From the NCBI GenBank assembly GCA_964390555.1, contig CAYMJU010000143.1, positions 1 through 13,904 on the forward strand: a DNA stretch of 13,904 nucleotides. The letters run 5' to 3'. Positions 6,548 through 13,342 of the stretch are shown piece after piece. A model generated the notes under the pieces. That model was not told where the DNA came from. It made no database searches and saw only the letters and a program-made list of their open reading frames with translations. Positions within the stretch are counted from its first letter, which is position 1, and each line of letters starts with the position of its first letter. This stretch comes from CAVTWS01 sp964390555. GTDB taxonomy: Bacteria > Actinomycetota > Acidimicrobiia > Acidimicrobiales > SHLQ01. The position numbers and the translations under genes were made by a program.

Positions 6548-7298
6548 AGTCCGCGGGGTGGTCGAGGTTGGCGCTCATCCAGGCGGCGGCGAAGGCAACG
6601 AGGTCGGCGGCGTCGAGCAGTTCGCCCGTCGCGCCTCCGACCGGGCCGGTCGCGGCACAACCGGTCGCCAGGTATGCACGCAGGATCATCGAGAAGTAGT
6701 CCTCGGCGGGGTGGTCGACGATGCCGTGCTCGTCGTCGAGGCACGACACCGCGGCCCGCGTCGGGCCGTGCGATGTGAGGATCGTCGGGTGGCGTGTGAC
6801 CCGCCGCTTGTCGGGCACGTCGGCCACGTACTCGGCGAAGTGGATCACCGTGACCGTGTCGAGGTCGGCTCCGAGCCGGAGGACCTTCCCCCCGGCCGCC
6901 ACCAATCGGTCGAGCGGTGATCCCGGGCCGTAGTAGTCGTGCCACGGTACGTCGGCCACCAGGTGGTCGGCTCGACGGCCCCGGGCGCCGAACCGTCCCT
7001 CGGGATGGTCGCTCACAACCGTTCCCGACGAGACCCTGAACACTTCGGCGAGAGCGCCGACATCGGGTTGCGCCGGTGTGACCTGTGCGTCGAACGGTCT
7101 CGTCTCGTCGGCGCCCAGGACCATCATCCACGTGCCCTCCGGTCCGACCGCCCGGTCGATCGCCGCGATCACTCCGGCCGCTCCTCCCCCGACCGGGCCG
7201 ATCGCGCGGAGCGAGGCGTGAACCATGATCAGGTCTCCGGCGGTCACGCCCAGTGCCCGAACGGCGGCGGCGATCTCGGTGACCGTACGATCGGTCAT
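6546..7298 (-). CDS. AAC(3)-family N-acetyltransferase (aminoglycoside 3-N-acetyltransferase-like)
   Basis: This 250-residue protein has the Antibiotic_NAT/AAC(3) fold signatures, which transfer acetyl from acetyl-CoA to an amine. VHASLRAIGPVGGGA (26-40) and AVGPEGTWMM (50-59) are the N-terminal motifs. PDVGALAEVFR (78-88) and HDYYGPGSPLDRL (120-132) follow. LRLGADLDTVTVIHFAEY (140-157) carries the conserved H153-x-x-E156 active-site pair. Length fits the family. Many members are chromosomal enzymes of unknown substrate, and nothing nearby suggests resistance or antibiotic synthesis, so resistance should not be assumed. The ATG at 7298 lies 6 nt after a TAACGT box with no Shine-Dalgarno sequence, suggesting a leaderless message. 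Confidence 0.85.
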   Translation of the reverse strand: MTDRTVTEIAAAVRALGVTAGDLIMVHASLRAIGPVGGGAAGVIAAIDRAVGPEGTWMMVLGADETRPFDAQVTPAQPDVGALAEVFRVSSGTVVSDHPEGRFGARGRRADHLVADVPWHDYYGPGSPLDRLVAAGGKVLRLGADLDTVTVIHFAEYVADVPDKRRVTRHPTILTSHGPTRAAVSCLDDEHGIVDHPAEDYFSMILRAYLATGCAATGPVGGATGELLDAADLVAFAAAWMSANLDHPAD

Positions 7299-7304
7299 GG
7301 CTCG

Positions 7305-7310
7305 ACGTTA
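7305..7310 (-). promoter_or_regulatory. Predicted -10 box (TAACGT) for leaderless acetyltransferase transcript
   Basis: On the minus strand TAACGT is followed by 6 nt and the ATG at 7298. This fits the TANNNT pattern with transcription starting at the start codon. Confidence 0.5.
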
Positions 7311-7350
7311 TCCGACAGGTGGTCGCGGCCCCGCTGCGTCCCGGCGGATC

Positions 7351-7947
7351 ATGAGGCGCCCGGCGGTGCTGGCCGGGGTCTGGTTCGGCGCGCTCATCGG
7401 ATGCGGGTCGGGGGAGGGCTCGGCGCCGCGCCCGGTGATCGAGTCCGCCGTCGTTGAAGTCGTGCCCCCCACAACGCTGTCGCCGGTCTCACTCCCGGAC
7501 GACGTCGTGCTCGAGGCCGACGACTTCGTGCGCCTGGCCGACATGACCGAGGTGGAAGGGCTGTTCGTCGACAACCGTGCCGGGCGCCTCGACGAGACCG
7601 TGTCGGTCGCCCGCGGTGAGCGCGACGGCCCCTACCCGGTCGGCACGATCATCCAGCTGTTCCCGACTGAGGCGATGGTCAAGCGGGGCGCCGGGTTCGA
7701 TCCGCTCACCGGTGACTGGGAGTTCTTCGTGCTCGACGTCAGTGCGACCGGCACCGAGATCGTGACCCGCGGCGGGGCCGATGTCACGAGCGGGTTCGCC
7801 ACGTGCGTGTCGTGCCATGGGCAAGCGCTTCCCGAATCCGACTTCGTGTGCCTCGACGACCCCGGGTGCCCCGACCTCGCGCTCGATCCCGGCGAGGTTC
7901 GCGCCGCGCAACTGGACGACCCTCGCCCAGCCTTCCACGAGGGCTGA
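7351..7947 (+). CDS. Exported lipoprotein with one c-type haem motif, cytochrome P460-like
   Basis: The 198-residue product starts at an ATG directly before a lipoprotein signal (RRPAVLAGVWFGALIGCGSG, lipobox cysteine C18). Upstream open frame overlaps the divergent acetyltransferase start and is discarded. A Pro/Thr-rich linker (about 22-48) leads to a single domain. It contains GTIIQLFPTEAMVKRGAGFD (99-117), GDWEFFVLDV (121-130) and near the end TC152-V-S-C155-H156, a CXXCH haem-attachment motif. Two more cysteines (C167, C173) follow and may form a disulfide. The layout, with K-x-x-G-x-G-x-D before a late CXXCH and a DFVC segment, recalls cytochrome P460-like proteins, but the match is from memory. 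Only one haem site is visible, so electron transfer or small-molecule binding is inferred. A weak GGCGGA precedes the start. Confidence 0.75.
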   Translation: MRRPAVLAGVWFGALIGCGSGEGSAPRPVIESAVVEVVPPTTLSPVSLPDDVVLEADDFVRLADMTEVEGLFVDNRAGRLDETVSVARGERDGPYPVGTIIQLFPTEAMVKRGAGFDPLTGDWEFFVLDVSATGTEIVTRGGADVTSGFATCVSCHGQALPESDFVCLDDPGCPDLALDPGEVRAAQLDDPRPAFHEG

Positions 7948-7953
7948 CCACGC

Positions 7954-7975
7954 CGGGACCAACTGCCCGGTCCCG
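7954..7975 (+). terminator. Stem-loop after the haem lipoprotein gene
   Basis: CGGGACC (7954-7960) and GGTCCCG (7969-7975) pair perfectly around an 8-nt loop, 6 bp after the stop and upstream of the next gene's promoter box. There is no T-tract. It is plausible as a terminator separating the two transcripts. Confidence 0.4.
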
Positions 7976-7991
7976 CTCCCGGCGGCGCACG

Positions 7992-7997
7992 TACAGT
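7992..7997 (+). promoter_or_regulatory. Predicted -10 box (TACAGT) for leaderless acyltransferase transcript
   Basis: TACAGT is followed by 6 nt and the ATG at 8004. The AGGGA adjoining the ATG is too close to act as a Shine-Dalgarno sequence. Confidence 0.5.
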
Positions 7998-8003
7998 CAG
8001 GGA

Positions 8004-10007
8004 ATGGCAGTCGCGACCGCGCTCCCCTCTGCCCATGCCCGCCCGCCCGGCACGCGCGCGGGGCTGGGCTACATGCCGGCCCTCGACGGCATCCGCGGTC
8101 TTTCGGTCATCGCCGTCGTCGCCTTCCACCTCGGTCGGTTCCCCGGCGGCTACCTGGGCGTCGATGCCTTCTTCGTGCTGTCCGGGTTCCTCATCACCGG
8201 CCTGGTGCTAGGCGAGCACGATCGGGTTGGTCGGATCGACCTCGCCCGGTTCTACGTCCGGCGGGCCCGACGCCTGGTCCCGGCGCTGCTCGTGTTCGTG
8301 CTCGCCGTCTGCGTCTGGGCGCGCGGGTGGGCGGTACCGGGCCAGCTCGACGGGTTGCGGGGCGAGGCCATGGCCGCCCTGTTCTATGTGGCCAACTGGC
8401 ACGCCATCGCCGGGGCCGATAGCTACTGGGACCTCGACGCCGCGCCTTCGCCGTTCGACCACATGTGGTCGCTGGCGATCGAGGAGCAGTTCTACCTTTT
8501 GTGGCCGTTCGTCGTGGTGGCCGCGTGTCGGCTGTCGGGGCGGTCGACCCGCTTCATCGGCCCGCTGGCGACGGTCCTCGCGGCAGCGTCGGGTGTGGCC
8601 ATGGTCGCCCAGTACCAGGGCGGCGACCCGAACTCGGTGTACATGGGGACCCACAGCCGCGCCCAGGCGATCCTCATCGGGGCCGCACTCGCGTGGCTGC
8701 TGTTGCGCCGCGGGCTCGATCGACCGGTGCCGACCGGAGTCGGTCGTGCCGCTCTCGCCGCGGTCCCGGTGCTCGGGTGGATGTGGTGGCGGGTCGACGG
8801 CGCCTCGGAGTGGCTGTACCGGGGCGGCTTCACCATCCACGCCGCCCTTGTCGCATTGGTGATCGCTGCGGTCGCCTCGAACCGCGGGGCGCTCGCCCAG
8901 GCGTTGTCGCTCGAACCGTGGCGGTCGGCGGGCCTGATCTCCTATGGGCTGTACCTGTACCACTGGCCGATCATCGTGTGGTTCACACCCGAGCGCACCG
9001 GTTGGAATGGGGCGAGCCTGGACCTGTTCCGCGTCGTCTTGGCGCTGTCGGTGTCGATCGCGTCGTACCGGCTGATCGAACGGCCGATCCGCTTCGGATC
9101 GTGGCCGACCCCGCGGCGGGTGGCCATCGCCGTACCGGCCGCGCTTGTGGTCGTGGCCATCTTGGCGGCCTGGGCGACCCGCGCTCCAGCGATCGGACTG
9201 GAGCGACTCGAAGGCATTTCCATCCCCACCGTGCCGAGCCCACCGGCCGCCGGACCGGATGTCTCGACACCCGTGCCTTCGAGCGTCGAACAGGCCGAGC
9301 CGGTCCGTCCCGAGGAGTCGGTGCCGACGCCGACGACGGTCGCTCTTGCCCCGGTCACGCTCGCTCCCGGTGAGATCGAGCGCGTCGTCTACGTGGGCGA
9401 CTCGATCGGTGCCCAGGTGTCGCCCTACCTCGACCGGGTCTTCGGCGACGAGGTCGACTATCTGGGTTTGACCCAGGCCGGGAGCGCGCTGTGCGACTTC
9501 TTCCCCGATCTCGAGGCGATGGTCGCCGACCCGCCCGATGTGTTGATCATCGACCACGGCGGCAACGCCTTGTCGCCGTGCATGTTCGACGACGCCGGGC
9601 AGCCCGTCACCGGCGACGCCTACTACGACCGGTACCGCGTCCACACCGCGCGCACGATCGACTTGGCCCGACAGATGGGCGCGCGGCTGCTGCTCGTCGA
9701 CCAGCCGGTGTCGCGCACCAACGCGGTGTCGGGAACCGGCGACGTGTTCCGCGCCGCGGCGGACGCCGACATCTCGGGGACGGTGCGCGCCTTCTCGACC
9801 TGGCCGGCCATCAGCCCCGACGGGGTGTTCGTTCAGACTGCGCCGTGCGCCGAGTGGGAGCCGGGGTGCGTCGACGGTGAGGGCGAGGTGCGGTCGCCGC
9901 CGCCGGGCGTGCACCTCGAGCCGCTCGGTCAGTGGCGCTACGCCCTCGCCATCCGCGACGACCTGGCGCTCGCCGGTTGGTTGCCGAGCGCGTTCGATCC
10001 GGATTGA
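8004..10007 (+). CDS. Membrane O-acyltransferase: acyltransferase-3 domain fused to a C-terminal SGNH domain (OatA/OafB type)
   Basis: The product has 667 residues. Residues about 22-400 are the acyltransferase-3 domain, with many membrane segments. It carries ALDGIRGLSV with R31 and the family His42 eleven residues on, YLGVDAFFVLSGFLIT (50-65), RFYVRRARRLVPA (82-94) and MWSLAIEEQFYLLWP (154-168). A Pro/Thr-rich linker (about 410-455) precedes an exported SGNH-type domain with the GDS nucleophile S467 and the block III GGN (N521). The C-terminal GVHL supplies H637, but the usual Asp three residues before it is Pro634. Such fusions O-acetylate surface polysaccharides or peptidoglycan, passing acetyl across the membrane. 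The acceptor here is unknown. The start at 8004 fits a leaderless message; the next ATG (8073) would begin right at the core motif. Confidence 0.88.
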   Translation: MAVATALPSAHARPPGTRAGLGYMPALDGIRGLSVIAVVAFHLGRFPGGYLGVDAFFVLSGFLITGLVLGEHDRVGRIDLARFYVRRARRLVPALLVFVLAVCVWARGWAVPGQLDGLRGEAMAALFYVANWHAIAGADSYWDLDAAPSPFDHMWSLAIEEQFYLLWPFVVVAACRLSGRSTRFIGPLATVLAAASGVAMVAQYQGGDPNSVYMGTHSRAQAILIGAALAWLLLRRGLDRPVPTGVGRAALAAVPVLGWMWWRVDGASEWLYRGGFTIHAALVALVIAAVASNRGALAQALSLEPWRSAGLISYGLYLYHWPIIVWFTPERTGWNGASLDLFRVVLALSVSIASYRLIERPIRFGSWPTPRRVAIAVPAALVVVAILAAWATRAPAIGLERLEGISIPTVPSPPAAGPDVSTPVPSSVEQAEPVRPEESVPTPTTVALAPVTLAPGEIERVVYVGDSIGAQVSPYLDRVFGDEVDYLGLTQAGSALCDFFPDLEAMVADPPDVLIIDHGGNALSPCMFDDAGQPVTGDAYYDRYRVHTARTIDLARQMGARLLLVDQPVSRTNAVSGTGDVFRAAADADISGTVRAFSTWPAISPDGVFVQTAPCAEWEPGCVDGEGEVRSPPPGVHLEPLGQWRYALAIRDDLALAGWLPSAFDPD

Positions 10008-10019
10008 ACGTCGCGTCGC

Positions 10020-10025
10020 TACGTT
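10020..10025 (+). promoter_or_regulatory. Predicted -10 box (TACGTT) for leaderless etfBA transcript
   Basis: TACGTT lies 12 bp after the acyltransferase stop and is followed by 7 nt and the GTG at 10033. It supports that GTG over a TTG at 10024, which would fall inside the box. Confidence 0.5.
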
Positions 10026-10032
10026 GAAGCTC

Positions 10033-11796
10033 GTGCCCGAGCTGAAACCGCTTCGTATCGCCGCCCTCGTCAAGCAGATCCCCAAGTTCGAGAACATGAC
10101 GCTCGGCCCCGACGGCCGCCTCCAGCGCGACGGCCTCGAGCTGCACATGAACGACTACTGCCGGCGCGCTGTCGCCCAGGGTGTCGCGCTTGCTCGGGTC
10201 ACCGGCGGCACGTGCACGGCGATCACCCTCGGCCCGCCGTCGGCTGACACCGTTCTCCGCGAGGCGATCTTGTGCGGCGCGGTGCGCGGCATCCACGTCA
10301 CCGATGTCGCCTTCGCCGGATCCGACACGCTTGCCACGGCTCGGGCGCTGGCGGCGGCGCTGGCCCGGGTCGGCCCCTTCGACCTGATCCTCTGCGGCCG
10401 CAACTCCATCGACGCCGACACCGGCCAGGTGCCGCCGGAGCTCGCCGAGCTTCTCGACCTGCCGTTCGTTACCGGCGTCCGCGAGGTCGATCTCCGTGGC
10501 GGTGCGCTTTGGGCCCGGCTCGAGCACGACGACGAGTGGGTCGAGGTCGAGGTCGACCTCCCGGCGGTGGTCTCGTGTGCCGAGCGACTCATCGATCCCT
10601 GCAAGATCAAGGACCCGTCGGCGTGGGCCAGCGTGGAGGCGGCGTTGATCGACACCGTGACGGCCGCCGACCTGGGTGCGGGGCCGTGGGGCCAGGCCGG
10701 TTCGCCAACCTGGGTCGGGCGGACCCGTGCCATCGAGGTGACACGCGCCCGTCGGATCGCCCAGAGCGTGCCTGAAGCGGTGGCGATGCTGGACGAGCGT
10801 GGGGTGCTGGAGTACGAGTCGCCGCCCGCCACGCCGCCGCTGCCGATCACGGGCGGACGACGCGACGTCGTCGTGCTGGTCGAACCCGACCGGTCGCGAG
10901 CAACCCGCGATCTTCTCGGGGCCGCCGCGAGCGTGGCGTCGGCGGTCGGCGCGTCGGTGTGTGCCGTCGGTCCGGCGCCCGGTGATCCGCGCGAGCTGGG
11001 GTCGTGGGGTGCGGATCGGGTCGTGACGATCGAGGGTGCAGGCGTCGAGGAAGACGTGGCCGCCGCGTCGGCGGCGTGGATCTCCGGTCGCGACGTGTGG
11101 GCGGTGCTCGGACCGAGCTCGGCGTGGGGCCGTGAGGTCGCATCGCGGGTCGCGGCCCGCCTCGGCGCCGGGCTCACCGGCGATGCGGTCGAGCTCGAGG
11201 TCGACGGCGATCGCCTCGTCGCATGGAAGCCGGCGTTCGGCGGCGCCCTGGTGGCCGCGGTCGGGTGCACGTCGCCGGTCCAGCTCGTGACCGTGCGGGC
11301 CGGGGTCCTTCCCTCCTTCGCGGCTCGGGCAACGAGCGCGCCGGCTCTGGAGACGGTGACCGCGATGAGCCAGGGCCGGGTTCGCGTGCTCGGCCGCCAG
11401 CGCGACGATGACAGCGACGAGCTCGCTGCAGCCAGCATGGTCATCGGTGTCGGGATGGGCGTGGACCCGGCCGATTACCCGCTGATCGAGTCCCTCGCCG
11501 AGCAGCTCGGCGCGACGCTCTGCGCCACGCGCAAGGTCACCGACAAGGGCTGGATGCCGCGGGCCCGCCAGGTCGGCATCACGGGACACGCCATCTCACC
11601 CAAGCTCTACATCTCGATCGGGATCTCCGGGAAGTTCAACCACACGGCAGGCATCCGTTCGGCCGGAACGGTGGTCGGCGTGAACGTCGATCCCGAGGCG
11701 GAGATCTTCCGCTGGTCCGATGTCGGCATCGTCGGTGACTGGCGAGTCGTCTTGCCCGAGTTGGTGTCGCGGATCCTGGTCTCGCCGGTCCGGTGA
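10033..11796 (+). CDS. Fused electron transfer flavoprotein, EtfB-EtfA in one chain
   Basis: This 587-residue protein joins both Etf subunits in one uninterrupted frame. Residues 1 to about 265 are EtfB-like: IAALVKQIP (9-17), LREAILCGAVRGIHVTD (75-91), and CGRNSIDADTGQVPPELAEL (121-140), the nucleotide-binding loop. Residues about 275-587 are EtfA-like: VLVEPDR, the GADRV segment, GREVASRVAARLGAGLTGD (366-384), and KPAFGG (399-404). The FAD-binding region follows, with CATRKVTDKGW (497-507), QVGITG (513-518), SPKLYISIGISGKFNHTAG (522-540), NVDPEAEIF and VGDW. Etf passes electrons from acyl-CoA dehydrogenases to the respiratory chain through Etf:quinone oxidoreductase, which is not in this window. 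Separate genes are the usual arrangement. All main FAD motifs are recognisable, so it is probably functional. The DUF35/thiolase genes nearby support acyl-CoA oxidation. Confidence 0.9.
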   Translation: MPELKPLRIAALVKQIPKFENMTLGPDGRLQRDGLELHMNDYCRRAVAQGVALARVTGGTCTAITLGPPSADTVLREAILCGAVRGIHVTDVAFAGSDTLATARALAAALARVGPFDLILCGRNSIDADTGQVPPELAELLDLPFVTGVREVDLRGGALWARLEHDDEWVEVEVDLPAVVSCAERLIDPCKIKDPSAWASVEAALIDTVTAADLGAGPWGQAGSPTWVGRTRAIEVTRARRIAQSVPEAVAMLDERGVLEYESPPATPPLPITGGRRDVVVLVEPDRSRATRDLLGAAASVASAVGASVCAVGPAPGDPRELGSWGADRVVTIEGAGVEEDVAAASAAWISGRDVWAVLGPSSAWGREVASRVAARLGAGLTGDAVELEVDGDRLVAWKPAFGGALVAAVGCTSPVQLVTVRAGVLPSFAARATSAPALETVTAMSQGRVRVLGRQRDDDSDELAAASMVIGVGMGVDPADYPLIESLAEQLGATLCATRKVTDKGWMPRARQVGITGHAISPKLYISIGISGKFNHTAGIRSAGTVVGVNVDPEAEIFRWSDVGIVGDWRVVLPELVSRILVSPVR

Positions 11797-11810
11797 CCCG
11801 GTGACCCTGA

Positions 11811-12728
11811 TCACTCGATCATGAGGGGGTAGGTCACCACGTTGATCTCGCTGCCGTCGGCGGCCGACAGCTCGTAGACGGTGAGGTCGACCGCACCATC
11901 GGTCCCCTCGGGGAGATCCACCGAGAACTCGAATGGGCCCCAGGTGCCCGTGCCTGAGGTGGCGGTGGTGAAGCCCTGATCGAGAACAGCGGCGCGCTCG
12001 TCGGTCACCCGGTAGTTCAGGGTCGCCTCGAACGTGTTCGCCTCGCCGCGGACTACGAAGCTCGCTGGCGTCGGCGCGCCGGGTCCGACCGACTCGATCA
12101 GGATCGCGGGCCGCACGTTCTCCATGTCGGTGCGGGTGAGGCCGTTCGAGACGTCCAGCCCGTGGCTCCCGAGCTCGCTGCGATCCTCACCTTCGATCCG
12201 GAAGAACACCCGGTCGACGCCGTCGAATTGGGTGAGCGTGAACACGACCTGGGCGATGCGCAGCGTCTCGCCGAGCGTCCCGCCCGATGTCTCGAACTGG
12301 CGGCTCAAGTCGACCGTCGCGTGGCCGTTGCCCACCTCGAGACCGAGCAGGACGGTGCCGATGGGCGCCTGGGTGGTCATCCCGATCGACTGCTCGATCT
12401 CGTCGGGACCGCCGCCCAGCACTATTCGAAGCGCCTGGACCATCGGGTCGCCGGAGTCGACCGACCGGGCTGCTCCCGCGATCCGCTCGGGGCTGCCGCC
12501 GGGCGTGGTCGGGATGGCCCAGGCCCAGTAGACGGTCACCTCGGCCAGCTCGGTGGCCGCGGCCGTCGTGGTCGGCGCCGTCTCCGTCGTGACCGGCGGC
12601 GCAGCGGTCGTGGTGGTCGTTGTCGCCGGCGCGGTAGGTCCGGGATCGGGAGTCGACGGCTCGTCGTCGCCGCATCCGATCGCGGTGACGAGGAGCACTG
12701 ACGTGACGAGGGCCGACCGGAGGTTCAC
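11811..12728 (-). CDS. Lipoprotein with GerMN and Gmad2 domains
   Basis: The 305-residue product begins with a lipoprotein signal (SALVTSVLLVTAIGCGDD, lipobox cysteine C19) and a long Thr/Pro/Ala linker (about 24-60). Residues about 63-180 match the GerMN domain: VTVYWAW, VQALRIVLGGGP, then GHATVDLSRQF and VVFTLTQFDGVDRVFFRIEG (161-180). Residues about 206-303 match the Gmad2 immunoglobulin-like domain: a PASFVVRGEANTFEA core (221-235) and GTWGPFEFSV (261-270). Both domains are known from spore germination proteins but occur widely in non-sporulating actinobacterial lipoproteins, so a sporulation role is not implied. The function is unknown; a cell-surface scaffolding role is likely. The GTG start has no strong Shine-Dalgarno sequence or TANNNT box. 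The gene lies 51 bp after the DUF35 gene on the same strand and may share its transcript. It converges on etfBA with a 14-bp gap. Confidence 0.85.
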   Translation of the reverse strand: MNLRSALVTSVLLVTAIGCGDDEPSTPDPGPTAPATTTTTTAAPPVTTETAPTTTAAATELAEVTVYWAWAIPTTPGGSPERIAGAARSVDSGDPMVQALRIVLGGGPDEIEQSIGMTTQAPIGTVLLGLEVGNGHATVDLSRQFETSGGTLGETLRIAQVVFTLTQFDGVDRVFFRIEGEDRSELGSHGLDVSNGLTRTDMENVRPAILIESVGPGAPTPASFVVRGEANTFEATLNYRVTDERAAVLDQGFTTATSGTGTWGPFEFSVDLPEGTDGAVDLTVYELSAADGSEINVVTYPLMIE

Positions 12729-12756
12729 ACACCCACGCTTGCTCAGGTGGGCTCGG

Positions 12757-12772
12757 CGAAGCAGGGGCTTCG
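12757..12772 (-). terminator. Small hairpin between the DUF35 and lipoprotein genes
   Basis: CGAAGC (12757-12762) pairs perfectly with GCTTCG (12767-12772) around a 4-nt loop. It sits 7 bp after the DUF35 stop. It could terminate or attenuate transcription into the lipoprotein gene, but the stem is short. Confidence 0.3.
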
Positions 12773-12779
12773 GTCCCCG

Positions 12780-13190
12780 TCAGCCCGACGCCGGCTCGAA
12801 CAGCGGCACGAACACCTCGCCATGCTGCTCGATCACCAGGTGAACGGCCATGCCGATCTCGATGGCATCGAGGTCGCAGTTCACCAGGTTGGTCATGAAC
12901 CGCAGATCTGCCTGGTCGTCGAGCTCGACGATGGCGAGGGCGTACGGCGGCGCGACATCGGGATGGAACGGCTGATGGTTGACCGTGTACGTGTAGACCG
13001 TGCCCCGCCCGCTCACGGCCCGCGGAACGGTGGCGGTGCTGCACGTCGGGCAGACGGCCTCGATCGGGAAGATCCAGCGAGCGCAGCTCTCGCAGTACGG
13101 TATGCGCAGCTCCCCGTCGGCACCGCTGGTCCAGAAGTCGCGGTTGTCGTCGGTCAGGTCGGGCGTGATGCGGGGGGCAGTTGCGGGCAC
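12780..13190 (-). CDS. DUF35 zinc-ribbon/OB-fold protein, partner of an SCPx-type thiolase
   Basis: This 136-residue protein has an N-terminal helix (DDNRDFWTSGADGELRI), then a rubredoxin-like zinc ribbon C33-x2-C36-x10-C47-x2-C50. An OB-fold follows with GRGTVYTYTVNHQPFHPD (61-78), YALAIVELDD (83-92) and IEIGMAVHLV. This is the full DUF35 (ChsH2/acyl-CoA-binding) layout. Members form complexes with SCPx/Ltp-type thiolases or aldolases, for instance in sterol side-chain degradation. Here the divergent neighbour starting 152 bp away looks like such a thiolase, so the pair is probably functional together. The GTG at 13190 lies 6 nt after a TAGCCT box and has no Shine-Dalgarno sequence. Confidence 0.9.
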   Translation of the reverse strand: MPATAPRITPDLTDDNRDFWTSGADGELRIPYCESCARWIFPIEAVCPTCSTATVPRAVSGRGTVYTYTVNHQPFHPDVAPPYALAIVELDDQADLRFMTNLVNCDLDAIEIGMAVHLVIEQHGEVFVPLFEPASG

Positions 13191-13196
13191 GGATCG

Positions 13197-13202
13197 AGGC
13201 TA
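13197..13202 (-). promoter_or_regulatory. Predicted -10 box (TAGCCT) for leaderless DUF35 transcript
   Basis: On the minus strand TAGCCT is followed by 6 nt and the GTG at 13190. Confidence 0.5.
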
Positions 13203-13245
13203 TTCGCTGTGGAACTCGACGACGAACACTGCGCCGGCCCGTGGG

Positions 13246-13255
13246 ACGACGTCGT
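13246..13255. promoter_or_regulatory. 10-bp palindrome in the divergent promoter region
   Basis: ACGACGTCGT is a perfect palindrome, about 56-65 bp upstream of the predicted DUF35 transcript start. Its GACGTCGT half recurs in the same orientation at 13295-13302, inside the larger dyad. Together they could be sites for one regulator. Confidence 0.3.
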
Positions 13256-13281
13256 GGGGAACGGCGGCGGGATGTCGAGGA

Positions 13282-13309
13282 ACCGCCTACGGGTGACGTC
13301 GTAGGCGGT
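13282..13309. promoter_or_regulatory. Dyad (9-bp perfect arms) upstream of the thiolase, likely operator
   Basis: ACCGCCTAC (13282-13290) and GTAGGCGGT (13301-13309) are exact inverted repeats with a 10-bp spacer. The arm centres are 19 bp apart, close to two helical turns. The right arm falls about where the -35 region of the thiolase promoter should be. This suits a dimeric repressor such as a TetR-type protein. It is not the KstR or KstR2 motif as I know them. A hairpin role is possible but less likely because it precedes the predicted transcript start. Confidence 0.5.
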
Positions 13310-13329
13310 GTTGGGGTCTTTGCGCCAAC

Positions 13330-13335
13330 TAGGGT
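13330..13335 (+). promoter_or_regulatory. Predicted -10 box (TAGGGT) for leaderless thiolase transcript
   Basis: TAGGGT is followed by 7 nt and the GTG at 13343. Confidence 0.5.
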
Positions 13336-13342
13336 CGCTCGC

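Noticed and set aside
6546..7298. Antibiotic resistance gene
   Set aside because: AAC(3)-family membership is clear, but there are no mobile elements or resistance context, and many chromosomal members have other substrates.
8208..11589. Long minus-strand open frames opposite the acyltransferase and Etf genes
   Set aside because: They are Arg/His/Gly-rich shadow translations; the plus-strand frames carry all recognised motifs.
11797..11830. Terminator between etfBA and the convergent lipoprotein gene
   Set aside because: Only 4-5 bp inverted repeats (GGTC/GACC, TGATC/GATCA) are present, too weak to call.
11811..12728. Evidence of sporulation from the GerMN/Gmad2 domains
   Set aside because: These domains are common in lipoproteins of non-spore-forming actinobacteria and no other spore gene is here.
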